Shown: positions 1 to 11,547, counted from the stretch's first letter. The stretch: DNA of 64,000 nt from Ptiloglossa arizonensis (GCF_051014685.1 NC_135053.1:1240001-1304000), one strand, 5' to 3'. Numbers and translations are program-made. The notes: generated from the letters alone by a model not told the origin.

Positions 1-1579
1 AATACTTTCCTTTCTTTGATCACATTTTCTTTGTTTACTTTCGTTTAGATTTCTAATGAATAAAATTATATCGAAGGTGACTCAAAAAATAAAACCCACC
101 ATTTTACTAAAATGTATTGCTTGGATCGACTAACCATTTATCAATTTGTACTAATGTTTTGTTTCTTGCTTTATGGGAGGAGAGGATGTCTTTACTTGTG
201 CAATGTTATATTATTAGGGTAATTTTAGAAAATGTGCAGACATCACAAGGACATTAAGGATTAAGAGGTTGCATCAATAGTGATCAACATGTTGTAGTAT
301 CTTTCATTTGAGATTTAATTTTAGTTCTCCTCGTTTTCCATCCGGTATTCATTGTTTAAGATTCAGAGTCTTGTTTCATTCGTCTCATAGGCAACACTGC
401 CTAGAGAAAAGATTTCTTTCGCATATAAAGTATCGTGAAATGTTCATTCGATTTGGTGTAATCGTAACGAAAAACGTTTGTTGCTCAGAAAATTGTTATT
501 TCTAAGGTGAACAAGTACACATTTTTATTGCGAAGCTAACAATCATGTCAGGAATTATATATTCCCCGGTGGTAACAAGTAAGAAAAATACAGCTTTGTA
601 AAATGTTTTATCATATTCTATATTCAAAGTTTTCTACGATTTGTTGATTTTGTTGTATGCTATATTGCATTTTACGGTCACTATATTGAATAACGTATCA
701 AATCGTTGTTCTGTAAGATGAATGTAACAGAACTTTGAGCAATTTAATTGCTATCACAGTATTTTGTTTATACATAGCAAGAGCTTCCATATTATATTGT
801 GTTATTGCACATACTTTAATTAAGAAAAATAGTAGGATTTCTCTTATGAGTATATATTTACATATTTCACGCATTAAAACCTTCAGATTTAACTGTATTC
901 TATAAAAAGAAATATTTTATCTAAATGGTAACTAAATTTTATCTTAAAGATAAAATAGTTTCTTACAGAATTTGTTTTTGTCTTTTGTATGCGTTCAAAC
1001 GATGGTGACTCGAAGTATAATCCATCTTATTTACTGGATCACTCACCCATACATTATCATCTACTTAAAAGTTGGACGCCTTTCTCAAGGAAAAACGACT
1101 AATTAATCAAGAAATTCTAGAAAATACATTCGAAGAGTTTATTTAATACAAAAACAGACAGTTCTCTAAATTAGACGTTGAAAAGCTCATTAATCATTAG
1201 CACAAATACATAAAAGTTAATACGCCACACTTTATTTGATAAGAAATTGTCTAAGTATTGGTAAGCGTTTTTTAATTAACAAGAAAAGGTCTGTAAGAAT
1301 TCTTGTAACAACCCGATAAAAATGAATGTTTTTTTTATCGGAAAGAAAACACGAATTCCATTTGTTATTCGGCGACCCTACCATTATGACATGCAGCTTT
1401 ACCAACATAATTCTGCAGTCAATAATCAGTTCTTTGTATATTTTTGTATTATATTCTCTTTACTCAAAAAGTTACAAACGATCCGTAACAGGTTTATAAA
1501 TCAGCTTTAATGATATTCCCGATGTATAATATGAAATGGTTCTTACTTTACGTAATTCATTTTGAACGCAGAACACGAG
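1..1579. other. AT-rich upstream DNA, nothing recognised
   Basis: Only short ORFs without splice support or recognisable motifs. It may hold the promoter or 5' untranslated exons of the SLC26 gene, but I see no clear core promoter. Confidence 0.5.
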
Positions 1580-1760
1580 ATGAGTTTACCTCTAATTAGT
1601 CACGAAGAAAATGTTTACGCAGGATCAGACTTGTGTACAAGCTCCACGCGAAAGAGCACGAAATTCAAAATAAAAGTTTTTTGTTGGAAATCGTTGATGC
1701 CGCTTTTTGACGAACCTTGTATATTTTTTTCGAATTACAATAAGGAAAACATTCTCTTTT
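1580..1760 (+). CDS. Alternative candidate 5' exon of the SLC26 gene
   Basis: An ATG at 1580 opens 60 codons beginning MSLPLISHEENVYAGSDLCT, followed by one base and a strong donor (gtaagtat) at 1761. It ends in phase 1, so it would also splice in frame to 2963, forming a Trp codon at the junction. It would give a longer cytosolic N-terminus, as several SLC26 proteins have. I do not recognise the peptide. The frame stays open past the donor to 1828, so this could equally be a chance ORF. Confidence 0.25.
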
Positions 1761-2761
1761 GTAAGTATCTATCGCAGCAAATTTATATCCCGAGTGATAC
1801 CATAATCGTGGCAAATTGTAAATGTTAGCAAACCATAATCTCCTATTCTGTACAAGAAGAAATTATGACAGCGGTGTGTAACAAAATTCGTTACGTCAAA
1901 TTTAATTCAAATACATACACATGTGGACGAATGATATTTTACAAGTCATATTTTTTTTAGAACGAAGCTGCATACGAAAGAAATTTATCGAACCAGGTCG
2001 ACTTATTTTGATCGTGAGATCTCAAATAGAAAGATAAAGTTGTAATTATTGTTTCTTTAGAGTTTGTATACGAGGTTCTCTACAGGTATAGGGGGAGGAG
2101 GAATTGTTAGTAACTTAATGATTATTATGCTCGATTGCTATTAATTCTAATATAATTCCAGTAAGTGTATGAAAAGCCTTGTACACAAGACTGACACATC
2201 GTAAAAAATTATTACACAAATTTGTGAAAAAAATTATCTTCCATGGTCAATTTCGACTCATTTTTTCATTAAACGTTTGGACAAAAAATTGAGGTCATGG
2301 ATTTTCGATGAAGAAAATCCGAGTTCGATTACCATCTTACAACAAGCGAATACGATCCTACAAAGCGCAATATCATGATTACCATCGTATTTTCCGTTAA
2401 TTAGCCGATTCGCCAGTTACCATTTATTTATAGCGCTGTGCATCCATTATGTTCATGGTCAAATTAACGTTTGCCTGCCGCGATGTCGATTTATCGAATA
2501 ATGTACACATGTGTTCACCATTTCACGGAGTACAATGCTTAGCCAGCGTGTATACACCGAGAATGGTGGTACACCAAAAATGAGGAATTTTTGCAAACAG
2601 CTATATTATTGTTATGTAATCGTATAGAAGCGCAATCATCCGTTGATTAGAAGCCTTTAGCGAAATTTATAGAAACGATTCTCCATGATATAAGATAAAG
2701 TTTTCATCGATTCTAGCGTACGAAGTAAAATTTCAAAAGAAATAATAGAAACTTCGCTGTG

Positions 2762-2783
2762 ATGGAGACGGCAGGATTGTTTG
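2762..2783 (+). CDS. Candidate first coding exon of the SLC26 gene
   Basis: A short ORF METAGLF plus one base ends at a GT donor (ggttagat context) at 2784. The phase-1 end matches the 2963 exon, which begins with the last two bases of a codon, giving METAGLFGGNVTLRPD. The intron would be 179 bp. The donor is a weak match to consensus, and the 1580-1760 exon competes with this one for the same acceptor. Confidence 0.4.
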
Positions 2784-5700
2784 GTTAGATAGTTGATTAC
2801 GACTTTGGAGAAAGAGCGTTTAACTTGAAAAGATTCACTTTATGGGCGGCCTGGCTCGTTGTATTGAAAATAATTGCTTCCGAGAACTACTAGATAAGTA
2901 GGTAATTAGTTGAGAACTAATTAATTCTCTGTAAATAATTTCTCCAACTTTACGAATTGCAGGGGGAAACGTGACTTTGAGACCCGATTTGAAGCAACTC
3001 CTACTACGAAGAATACCGATCTTGGCATGGCTGCCCTTGTACAGTTGGAGCAAACTTTTGCAAGATATTTTGGCAGGATTGACAGTCGGTTTGACTGCTA
3101 TACCACAGGGTATAGCTTATGCAATTGTGGCTGGACTTCCAGCTCAGGTGTGTATACTTATTCGATGGTGTTGAAGATTTTTGCTCAAGAGGGCAGTCTA
3201 GTATTATGGATCGTAAATTGAGGGTTCTTCATTATTTCTTTTTTTTTTATGATGAAATAATTGAACAAGAATGGAAATTAGTAGATGTGTACGTTGTGTA
3301 AATTTAAGAAATAGTCTTGGTTAATGTTTTTCTTAATCTAAAAAATGGCAAGAAACAAAAATCTACCTCAATGGAGTGCACGAGGCATTTGGGCAAATTG
3401 TTCATTTGACAGGAAAAAATCAAAAATCTTATTTTAATCTATATTAGTTTCTCTATCGAATAAACCTTTGAAAAATTACAATTTGGAGAATTATGAAAAC
3501 AGCATCACTTTGATCAGAAGTGTGCACTCAGTTTTTCGCTCTTTTTACTATTTCTTAAGTCAGTTAAAAATGGAAATTTTCCCACATTCTGTTATAAATG
3601 TTTCTTTATAACGTGCTAAAGTGGCTTTTGAGATATCATGTACGTCAGCTTGAAAAATAGCTTTTCGAGAGAAATGGCTTTACATTTCGACGTACAGTGT
3701 TGGAGTACACATACTATGTAGTGAGTTCAGTCCAAAGTCTTATAAAATTGCCAATTTTTCGAATTTAGCTACAATCTTTTCAAGATAATGTTTTCAAGTC
3801 TTGAATCGATGAGGAAGTGCAAGTAAATTACTAGACTGCTCTAAAATTCATAAAGAAGGGTACTAAAAATGAAACAAGTTTTGTTCATTGAATGGTAGCT
3901 ATAGATTTTTTAAAAATATGCAGATCGTTTCAGAATCATAGGTACGAAAATATTTGATATTTCAGAAAAATTGTTAATTTTCGAGAGTACATTTTTTTAT
4001 TACTTCCTTAATTCATTTTTATGAACTTTACTTGTCGCATATGTTTGCACTTATAACTTTGATATTAACTTATAATATTTCTTTCATCCATGATTTCATT
4101 CTTTGATTCATTCTCCAAAATTGTTCACAAATATGAATTGCCCTTTCTTCGTTGAATAATGTGTATACGTGCTTGACATTAATCAATTACCACTAGAATT
4201 TAAACAACTACTGTGTCATTGAATGCTTGAACTAAAGAATTGATTTCTAGTTAAACCCGAAGTTCAAAAATCTCGTCAGTGTTTTGTGACCAAACATCAA
4301 AATTGACTTGACATTGGAAATAAAATCATTGAATTACAGAATTTAAGTTACTATCGTCCGAATATTTACTCAATTACAAGACACTTGTGCAAATTTAGCG
4401 GATGATGATTCTCTCTTGAATTAATTACACATTAAATAAACAAACTGATTCTGGTTGGTAATTGATTTTGCATTATTTTAATCTTAAGAATAAGCAATTA
4501 AAATCAAAGCCGAATAGACGCGTTTAACGGTGTTCATATTTGTAGAAAATATTTTCCATACAAAGGAAACACTCGCGCGTATCTTAATAATACAACCACA
4601 GAATTTCATTGAAAAATCTATTGCTCGGGTTTCGTTAACAATGTACCTAGGTTTCGGGGAACCGTGACACGGGAATCGATAAATTTCGAACGAAACAAAA
4701 CAGGAGGAGGGCACGGGAAGAATAGCGTACCGTTAAGAAATAAAAGAGCGCGGTGGTTGATTTACATACGTTTCAAATATTTCGAACTTTTTCGTTAATC
4801 CTTTTCGCGGTTACGGAATTGATAAAAATCGGGCGGCTGCATCGAATTGACAATAGTTGGGAAGCCGATTCTCGTCAGGTGAACTTTTGAAAACTTCAGT
4901 ACGGCCTCTACAGCAGTTTCATGGGATGCTTCGTCTACTTGGTGTTCGGCAGCTGCAAAGACATCACGGTAGGGCCTACAGCAATAATGGCTTTATTGTC
5001 GCAACAGCACGTTATAAGACTCGGTGAAGACATCGCCGTAAGTACTCTTCAACGTTTTTTCACGTGGTTTTTCACGAGGTTGCCCTGCTACCTCTTAAGC
5101 TCGAAAATTCTTTTACCTTACGAGAAAGAAATGAGATACGTGTGTAGGATGAAATGAATCTTGAAATTGGTTCCACCGCAGTATCTATGGACTATGTATC
5201 GGGTGTTCCGATTGAAGCAGACTGCTCGAGAAACGTGCAAACAATTCCCAATAGCATACTTTATCGTTACGCGCATGGATTTTTTTTCGTCTCTAATTTT
5301 ATCGATGAAAACTTGAAAGACTGTCGATTTTTTCCCCAACGTTTATAATTTTCTTTTAAATCTCGTCGCCCTTGAACGAATCAATATTTTTAAGAATCTT
5401 TACGCGCAACAACAGCGAAATTCGTTTAGTTTCTAACAATTTCAATTTTATTCAATTCTGACCGTTAAGACTAGAGAAATACACCCGACCGTGCAACTAG
5501 AGAATTCGATTAGGGTGGTACAAAGATGTTTATATTAAAAGTATCGTTCAAAGTATAATGTATACTCGTAGTATATATGCGAAATATTTATATCGGACAT
5601 TCCATATGATTGGAAAAAAGTTTCAAATATCAGCTTCTTTTTCGACCCACACGGTGGTACATCGCCTTAATTATCTGCTTCGGTCGTGACGATACGAAAG

Positions 5701-8700
5701 CATGTTTCACGCATTAATTTTAAAAGTTCTAAAGGATGAATAGGTCGTAAGAAACATGTCCCCTTCAACGTTACTTATTTTCACAGTTTTTAATGTCACA
5801 GTTTTCGAGTTTCGCAACAAGAAATTTACTTAACGCGGATAAATACCACATTAACGAGGATAAATAATAAGTTATACTTCGATGTATTTAAAACATGGAA
5901 CAAGTTCACGAAACAAACTCCAAACGTGTCGAAACGTAAACGTGAATTCAACGTGGGTTTAACGCGTACGTGTAACGTGATACGATTAATGTCGTTTCTT
6001 TTTCAGGTATTCATCTGTTTTTTATCGGGATGCGTTATTTTGGTGATGGGGTTGCTCCATTTGGGATTCCTTCTGGAATTCGTTAGTATGCCAGTGATCG
6101 CTGGATTTACCAATGCGGCTGCAATAATAATTGCAACGTCTCAGCTGGGCACGCTTCTTGGTTTGAACGGCAGAAGCGACTCGTTCATCGATGCCATTGT
6201 TAAAGTTGTGAATCACATTGATATGATCACATTTTGGGACACACTACTGGGAGTCTGTTCTATGATTGTACTCGTGTGTCTGAAAGTAAATTTATTTTTT
6301 AAATTGTTTCAATCTATATCCCATCGATTCATGAATTACGCTATTTACGATCAGCATTTGTTGTTCATCGTTTGTACAGGGAATAAATAAACTATAGATA
6401 GTGACTTTGGAGTTCGAGAGAACTCACCGTGACAAATAAGAAACTCTTAATAACGATATAAGTTTTGTAATTCGCAAGTCAATAGTTCTTTGCACACTGT
6501 GTGCACCTTCTAGATTCTCTTGTAAGATCCGCTTAGTTAAAATTCGAGCAATTGGGAAATCGATTTTTCGGAAAACAAAGCTCCGTGGAACTGAATGTTG
6601 ATTTATTGTTAATTTTAAACAAATGATCGCAGTTTTTTCGTTTCTATCGTAATTTGCTTTTCGATTGTTAAAAAACAGAAACTGCCTGGCAAGAAATGTG
6701 GAACAGCGTTTCAAAAATTTCTGTGGGTAGTGTCATTGGCGAGGAACGCTGTTGTAGTCATCGTTGGAATAATATTAAGCTATTCATTGTTCTCCTATGG
6801 TATCAAACCTTTCAAAATTACTGGAAATATAACTGAAGGCTTACCTCCGGTTGGTCCACCGCCATTCTCTATTGTAACCAGGAACTATACGTACAATTTT
6901 GTGGAAGTGATTAACGAACTCGGAAGCACCACCCTTTCGGTTCCTCTGATCGCCATTTTGGAGAGCATCGCTATTTCTAAAGCTTTCGGTACGTTTCTAA
7001 AAGTCAACTCAAAGCATTCAATTAATTAACGAAAATATATGCACAACGTAACAGTCTCCAACAATTGTCCTGTTAATTTTTTAAAAGTCTTCGGTCGGTC
7101 CACCAACTTTAAAAGTTTCAGAAACAACGAGTTCTCTGCTAATACAAAACAAAATGTATTACTAAAGCAGTATACAATCTCGTTTACCAATGTCAATGAG
7201 AAACTTTCGTTAAAAAATGAATTTGTTGAGACCTACTCCTTTTTCCACTTGATCGTTGATTACATTTTTCTCATTATTTTAATAGAATTCTTTGCGCTCG
7301 AATAAAATTCCGATGTTAAATGCGATAACCTAAATATTTTCTTTCGTTAATCTACATTGTTGACTATATATTTTCTGTTGCGTCATCGAATAATCTTATA
7401 CGTTTATATCGAACAAAATGATCGATAAATTTAATAATAAAACGTACCAAGTTAAAATTGTGAATACGAGCATTACCGTTAACGAATTTATGAGTCGCAG
7501 TTTAACATAGTTTAGCAATAAATCGCCATTGTTATCGAAGAAGCGAGACTCCTTTTATAATACCCGCGATATATTTTCAATTTTTATTTCCCCTATCCCA
7601 TTACGTGACACTTTTACCAGAAAATAAAAACAAATGACCGATAAAGAGTGTAGATACCGAAACCACACGTTCGAATGTTTTTCGAGTGTATAAAGTAATT
7701 GTGTAAAGATGTTCAAGGGCGTTAAAACCCTCTAGCGTTTAGGTCGAATCGTTTCTATACGTTCGCATCTTAATTGTATTCTTTCAGCGAGAGGAAAGAC
7801 GGTCGATGCTAATCAAGAAATGTTAGCTTTGGGACTTTGCAACATTTTCGGTAGCTTTGTACGATCGATGCCAGCCACGGGAAGCTTCACAAGGACCGCC
7901 GTAAACAACGCTTCGGGTGTAAAAACACCGATGGGCGGTGTAATTACTGGATGCCTGGTGCTTTTAGCGTGTGGCCTTCTGACCTCGACTTTTGAATTCA
8001 TCCCGAAAGCAACCCTCGCTGCAGTGATTATCGTTGCCATGTACTACATGTTCGAGCTTCATATTTTCAACGTGCTCTGGAGAACGAAAAGTAAGATCCG
8101 ATTAATCGCGAGCCACGCTACGCGGGGCATTATCCTGATTTCGCTTCAATATTTCGTGCGCGGGGTTCGCCTTTAAACTCTTGTACACTTTCACGACAAA
8201 ATTCCCAACGACCTTCCCTCGTTCCTTAACGTTAGAACTACCGACGATGAAAGTATTCCTATTTGTGTCAGACCGCATAGAGTGGATCGAAAGAGTATTT
8301 GCACACTATACTATATTATGTGGAAATTCCCCTAATCTACAAATCTGAAATGAAAGTTTGCGCGCATATAAAGCATACTGGGCTGCATATAACATAATTT
8401 TGTTGTTGACGAAAAATGTTCTCGAGAGGATAAAATTAAGACACAAAATTCAACATTTCTTCATTGTTTTAATACAAGTTTGGGGGGACTTTCTTCACGG
8501 TTGAACGATAGAGCACTAAAAACTGAACATTTTTTGTAGGAAAGTTTTTGTTGTACCTCGCACGATTGCGAAGTCAGAAAGAAAATGAAAGTCGCAAAAT
8601 GTTGCTAACTTTGCAGTACTAAGTTTTTAAAGATACAATTTATCACGTGTTTAACAACATCGCGTTACAATCGTCATTTGATCTTCTTTCGGTTCATAAT

Positions 8701-10428
8701 GCTTTCCCTTCGTTTTTGCAATTGTATTATATAATAGAAGATAATTCACGATTCTCGTAGCGTTCATTTTGGTGCAGGAGAATCACGATAAATGCAACCA
8801 CGATATTTCCATGCAAATCTCGTTCGTTGTATTGTGTTGACAAGTGGACGTGACTAATTGCACGAATCTCGATACTTGCAGGAATTTTCAGCTCTGCTTT
8901 CTTCCAGCTGTCGAGGTTCTATCGTACTGCATTTAATACATACATGTACGTCAGGTGGAGCATATACGACGCGCGGTATAATTGTTCTCCACATTCTCCG
9001 ATCTATTCGGTGATAACATTCCCTTTAATCTTTTCGTGCCGAATTAATCGGTGTCAGGAATAGCTTTCGTGCTGGATCAATTTCACGATTGATTCGCGAA
9101 GAAATATATCTGCTGAGAAATACGTATATAAAAATTAAAAAGGGAAGTAAAAAATCTCTCAAAAATGTCCACAAAGACCAAGAAGTTTTCGCATCCGGGT
9201 GTTTTCAACTCGAGTTTCTAGAATGATATCGTTGCCCTCGCTTGTGTATGCTCGAGCGCGGCAGTTAAAATCTTAAAGGGTCCAACCAGTTTGGAGTCCT
9301 AAAAATTGGTCGGTACTTGACATTTTTAGAGGAGAAAACTATCGGACGTATAAATTTCAAACTTTGTTGAGAACATATTTACTCAAAATGTTGCCAACCT
9401 ATTGCAATAAAATGGAAACAAAACGAAAACGTGAAAAAGGAACAACGATTGCGCTAGCATTAGCAGATCCGAACTGTATATCAACGTCCTTATTCTTTCA
9501 AATTTTCGAATGAAGCTTTACAAATACACTTTCGAGGGGTCGATTCGCCGAAAGTGTGGAACAAAAGAGTCTCGATCTTATCGATCCCGCGGCCATAGTT
9601 AATCTCGTTTAACGGTGGGGATCACGATCGTTCCGAACAGCTAAAGTTTATTATGGGCGATCCACGTGAACGCGGGACGTGTTAACGACCGGTCTGGTCA
9701 CCACCGACGAAACCCTGTCTTCCGTTGACAATTCACCGCTCGCTGCGATTCTAATTTGGTATTTGTCTTTGCTTGTAGAAATCGATCTGATACCTTTGAC
9801 AGTGACTTTGCTGAGCTGCCTGGTAATTGGTCCAGAATACGGCATGATTGCCGGTATCGTGGTAAATCTAATTCTCCTGCTCTATTTCGCGGCCAGGCCC
9901 GGATTATTGATCGAAGAGCGCGTTGTCGATGGACTGACGATTCTGTTTGTATCGCCGAAACAATCGCTGAGCTATCCGGCCGCGGAATACCTCCGCGAAC
10001 GAGTGATGTCGTGGTGGGTAAAATTATTCTTCCTCCAGCCACCCAGCCACCCAGTCACCCACACCCACCCCCTGTAATTGGATCATAAATCTGATCTTGC
10101 ACGGTTCTCCCCGGGCCGTTCGTTTTATTTACCCGGTAATCTGACGTTATTGTTCTTTAGGTGCGGCGGGAGAGCAGAAACTATTCCCGTGGTAGTGGAA
10201 GGCCGTCACGTGCTTAGAATCGATGCAACTGTCGCCAAGAACCTTGCCTTGCTGCTGACGGACCTGCAGGCGAGGGACCAGAAGCTCGTCTTCTGGAATT
10301 GGTGCGAGGAAGCCAGGCGGACTTTGATAAGCTACGACGTCTCCCTGACGATGTCCTTCAGGACTTCCGGCAGCATAGCTCAAATATTTTCAGGTAGAAT
10401 CGCGTCACCTCACGTTCCACGCGAGTGA
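2762..10428 (+). CDS. SLC26A11-like SulP anion (sulfate) transporter, multi-exon gene
   Basis: This is a multi-pass membrane anion exchanger or transporter of the SulP/SLC26 family, probably moving sulfate and related anions. Joined exons are 2762-2783 (tentative), 2963-3147, 4900-5037, 6007-6285, 6679-6988, 7788-8090, 9779-10013 and 10161-10428. Together they give 1740 nt, an uninterrupted frame of 579 residues, close to human SLC26A11 (about 606). Every intron is GT-AG and all phases agree. Order of parts: a short cytosolic N-terminus, the SulP membrane domain (about residues 25-445) with the GLTAIPQGIAYA and GPTAIMALL signatures, a conserved Glu at 303 in LIAILESIAISK, and Arg347 in TGSFTRTAVNN. 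A STAS domain runs from about 465 to 568. Two N-glycosylation sequons, N258-I-T and N277-Y-T, sit in a predicted outer loop. The A11 assignment comes from remembered family sequence; substrate is inferred. The 5' exon and last exon remain uncertain. Confidence 0.9.
2963..3147 (+). CDS. SLC26 exon: N-terminus and first membrane helix
   Basis: Acceptor ttgcag at 2957-2962 and donor gtgtgt at 3148. The exon encodes the family-typical RRIPILAWLPLYSW block and DILAGLTVGLTAIPQGIAYA, then AIVAGLPAQ, which is the first transmembrane helix and the following re-entrant part of the SulP fold. It starts in phase 1 and ends in phase 0. Confidence 0.9.
3148..4899 (+). other. SLC26 intron (1752 bp), nothing else recognised
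   Basis: Bounded by gtgtgt and ttcag splice sites. The last 300 bases are more GC-rich than the rest, but I see no extra exon or element. Confidence 0.8.
4900..5037 (+). CDS. SLC26 exon: transmembrane 2-3 region
   Basis: Acceptor aacttcag and donor gtaagt; 138 nt, phase 0 at both ends. It encodes YGLYSSFMGCFVYLVFGSCK and then DITVGPTAIMALLSQ. The YGLY(S/A)SF start and the GPTA motif are hallmarks of SulP transporters and follow directly on GLPAQ from the exon upstream. Confidence 0.93.
5038..6006 (+). other. SLC26 intron (969 bp)
   Basis: Bounded by gtaagt and tttcag. Short ORFs on both strands lack family motifs. Confidence 0.8.
6007..6285 (+). CDS. SLC26 exon: central transmembrane helices
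   Basis: Acceptor ctttttcag and donor gtaaat; 279 nt, phase 0 at both ends. It encodes CFLSGCVILVMGLLHLGFLL, EFVSMPVIAGFTNAAAI and a helix ending in LVCLK. This matches the family block in which a glycine-rich helix is followed by the PVI.GFT.AAA segment. The frame is also open through 81 bases of upstream intron, but no acceptor supports an earlier start. Confidence 0.93.
6286..6678 (+). other. SLC26 intron (393 bp)
   Basis: Bounded by gtaaat and aacag. The 96-codon minus-strand ORF that spans it also runs across coding exon sequence and is a shadow. Confidence 0.8.
6679..6988 (+). CDS. SLC26 exon: glycosylated loop and conserved Glu helix
   Basis: Acceptor aaaaacag and donor gtacgt; starts in phase 0 and ends in phase 1. 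It encodes KLPGKKCGTAFQKFLW, a hydrophobic helix (ARNAVVVIVGIILSYS), then ITGNITEGLPPVGPPPF with the family-typical GLPP, and finally PLIAILESIAISKAF. Glu303 in the last motif is the acidic residue conserved across SLC26 transporters. Confidence 0.93.
6989..7787 (+). other. SLC26 intron (799 bp)
   Basis: Bounded by gtacgt and ttcag. Nothing further recognised. Confidence 0.8.
7788..8090 (+). CDS. SLC26 exon: anion-site helix and following helices
   Basis: Acceptor ttctttcag and donor gtaaga; phase 1 at both ends. It encodes ARGKTVDANQEMLALGLCNI, then GSFVRSMPATGSFTRTAVNN and FIPKATLAAVII. Arg347 and the GSF.RTAVN block line the anion site in structurally known relatives. Confidence 0.95.
8280..8600 (-). 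mobile_element. Half copy of a Tc1-like non-autonomous element, inside an SLC26 intron
   Basis: The block beginning AGTGGATCGAAAGAGTATTT and continuing for about 320 bases matches, in reverse complement, the right half of the element at 27084-27736. Shared stretches include TGTGGAAATTCCCCTAA, AAGCATACTGGGCTGCAT and GAACGATAGAGCA. Only one terminal repeat is present and the match fades near 8600, so this is a truncated insertion. The terminal repeat resembles Tc1-family ends. Confidence 0.75.
8601..9778 (+). other. Rest of the SLC26 intron after the element fragment
   Basis: No exon or repeat recognised. The last 100 bases are open in the coding frame, but the acceptor at 9777-9778 and family alignment place the exon start at 9779. 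Confidence 0.7.
9779..10013 (+). CDS. SLC26 exon: last membrane helices and start of STAS
   Basis: Acceptor tgcttgtag; enters in phase 1 and leaves in phase 2. It encodes KIDLIPLTVTLLSCLVIG, PEYGMIAGIVVNLILLLYFA and then QSLSYPAAEYLRERVMS, the opening strand and helix of the STAS domain. The donor at 10014 (gtgggt) is the one that restores frame with the next exon; the neighbouring GT at 10018 does not. Confidence 0.92.
10036..10073 (+). repeat. CACCCA-rich tract in a short SLC26 intron
   Basis: The 147-bp intron 10014-10160 contains a C-rich run built from CACCCA-like units directly downstream of the donor. The opposite strand carries several GGG runs spaced closely enough for a G-quadruplex. 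Retaining this intron would stop translation at 10077. Confidence 0.7.
10161..10428 (+). CDS. SLC26 exon: STAS domain and probable C-terminus
   Basis: Acceptor ttctttag; enters in phase 2. It encodes IPVVVEGRHVLRIDATVAKN, LALLLTDLQARDQKLVFWNW and ends SGSIAQIFSG, which fits the STAS domain. A stop at 10426-10428 closes the frame after 11 further residues (GRIASPHVPRE reads as tail). A donor (CAG then gtagaa) at 10394 could instead splice to a last exon that I could not find, so the true end may be 10393. Confidence 0.85.
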
Positions 10429-10788
10429 AATTCTGAATCTAATGAATGTGCGGAACACTTTCCTTGGAATTTTGGAATGCTCCCAAGCGTCCACGGGCGT
10501 ACGAGGCGCTCTTTCACCGAGATCGCGTGCAACGATGGCTCGCGGAACCTCGTGAAATATTTTATTTAACGGTAGAACCACTAACGCAAATAATTGCACC
10601 TGGACGACGCATGTCTTCGGTTTGCGTCTCGATTGCACACGGGCTCGGTAATAATTTCCACCGGATTGTTTCACGGAAGGTTACAGTCTGTTTCACAAAA
10701 GCGTGTCGTTGGTATTTTTGTAAATGGGATTATTTTCGTGAAAAACTTTATATAAACCGAATATGCATATAAAACGCTAATACGCTCT

Positions 10789-11547
10789 TTAACAGTGAGT
10801 CAAATCTCCTCTATTAGCTATAATGGCTTGGCATCTCCTTGGTATGCTTTCTACCAATTCTTCGGCGTATAATACAGATAACGATCATCATATTTGACGA
10901 ATCCAGTCTATTAGGGTTCTGAATTTTAATATATTCTCTTTAAGTTTGTGCTTCGTTAAGAACAACGCATTTTCGAGTGGATTTGCATCAGGGGACCAGG
11001 ATAGTCGATCCAACACGGTGATGTCATTTGTCGCTTTCCATTCCCTACAGATGTGACTTCCGTGATTTTGATCGTTATCTTCTTGCAAAATCCATGTGTT
11101 TTTCGTTTGAGTGAACCAACGTTTCACCGATGTGTCCCCTTTGATACAGTTTTAACATTTACGCAACGAAAGTGCTGGATTTTTAACAAAGAGTCCGAAG
11201 ATCGCTTCGTTTTCTTTGTTGCCTGTAGTTTGCTCATTAACCACGATTTGGAAAATCATCGATATGTTTCGTTTTCTTTTACCTATCTACCATTTCTTGA
11301 CAAGCTGTGGTGACTTGTGCAACACTTGAAAGTATTTCGCAACACTTGAAAAACTCATTTTTGGTCCTTTTGGGCGACTACACAGGAAACAACTCTCAAA
11401 CCGTTTTGCGTATGCAGCACTCATCTGGGAAAGATCTGTTCTCGACAACGATAGAAACGAATTTGAAAGAAACTTGGGCAACGCATATTCGAGAGATCCG
11501 TGCGTGTTTAGATTATCATGGCCTTCACTTCAGTGGGTGTTAAATTT
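10789..11547 (-). pseudogene. Decayed Tc1-family transposase (DD34E)
   Basis: Read on the minus strand, 11127-10888 gives RWFTQTKNTWILQEDNDQNH, then WSPDANPLEN. The catalytic Asp of EDND and the Glu of NPLEN are separated by 34 residues, the spacing of Tc1-type elements. A C-terminal tail YAEELVESIPRRCQAIIANR ends at a stop at 10789-10791, matching the family ending LV.SMP.RC.AVI. Upstream pieces in other frames include KSPQLVKKW (about 11290-11340) and an N-terminus-like LTPTEVKAMII (about 11510-11545). Frameshifts and stops separate the pieces, so no active protein is made. I could not find clear terminal repeats. Confidence 0.85.

Noticed and set aside
5926..6006. In-frame extension upstream of the 6007 exon
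   Set aside because: Lies before a good tttcag acceptor and does not match the family; it is intron.
9679..9778. In-frame extension upstream of the 9779 exon
   Set aside because: The acceptor at 9777-9778 restores both phase and family alignment.
9698..10042. 114-codon minus-strand ORF
   Set aside because: Shadow of the SLC26 exon at 9779-10013.
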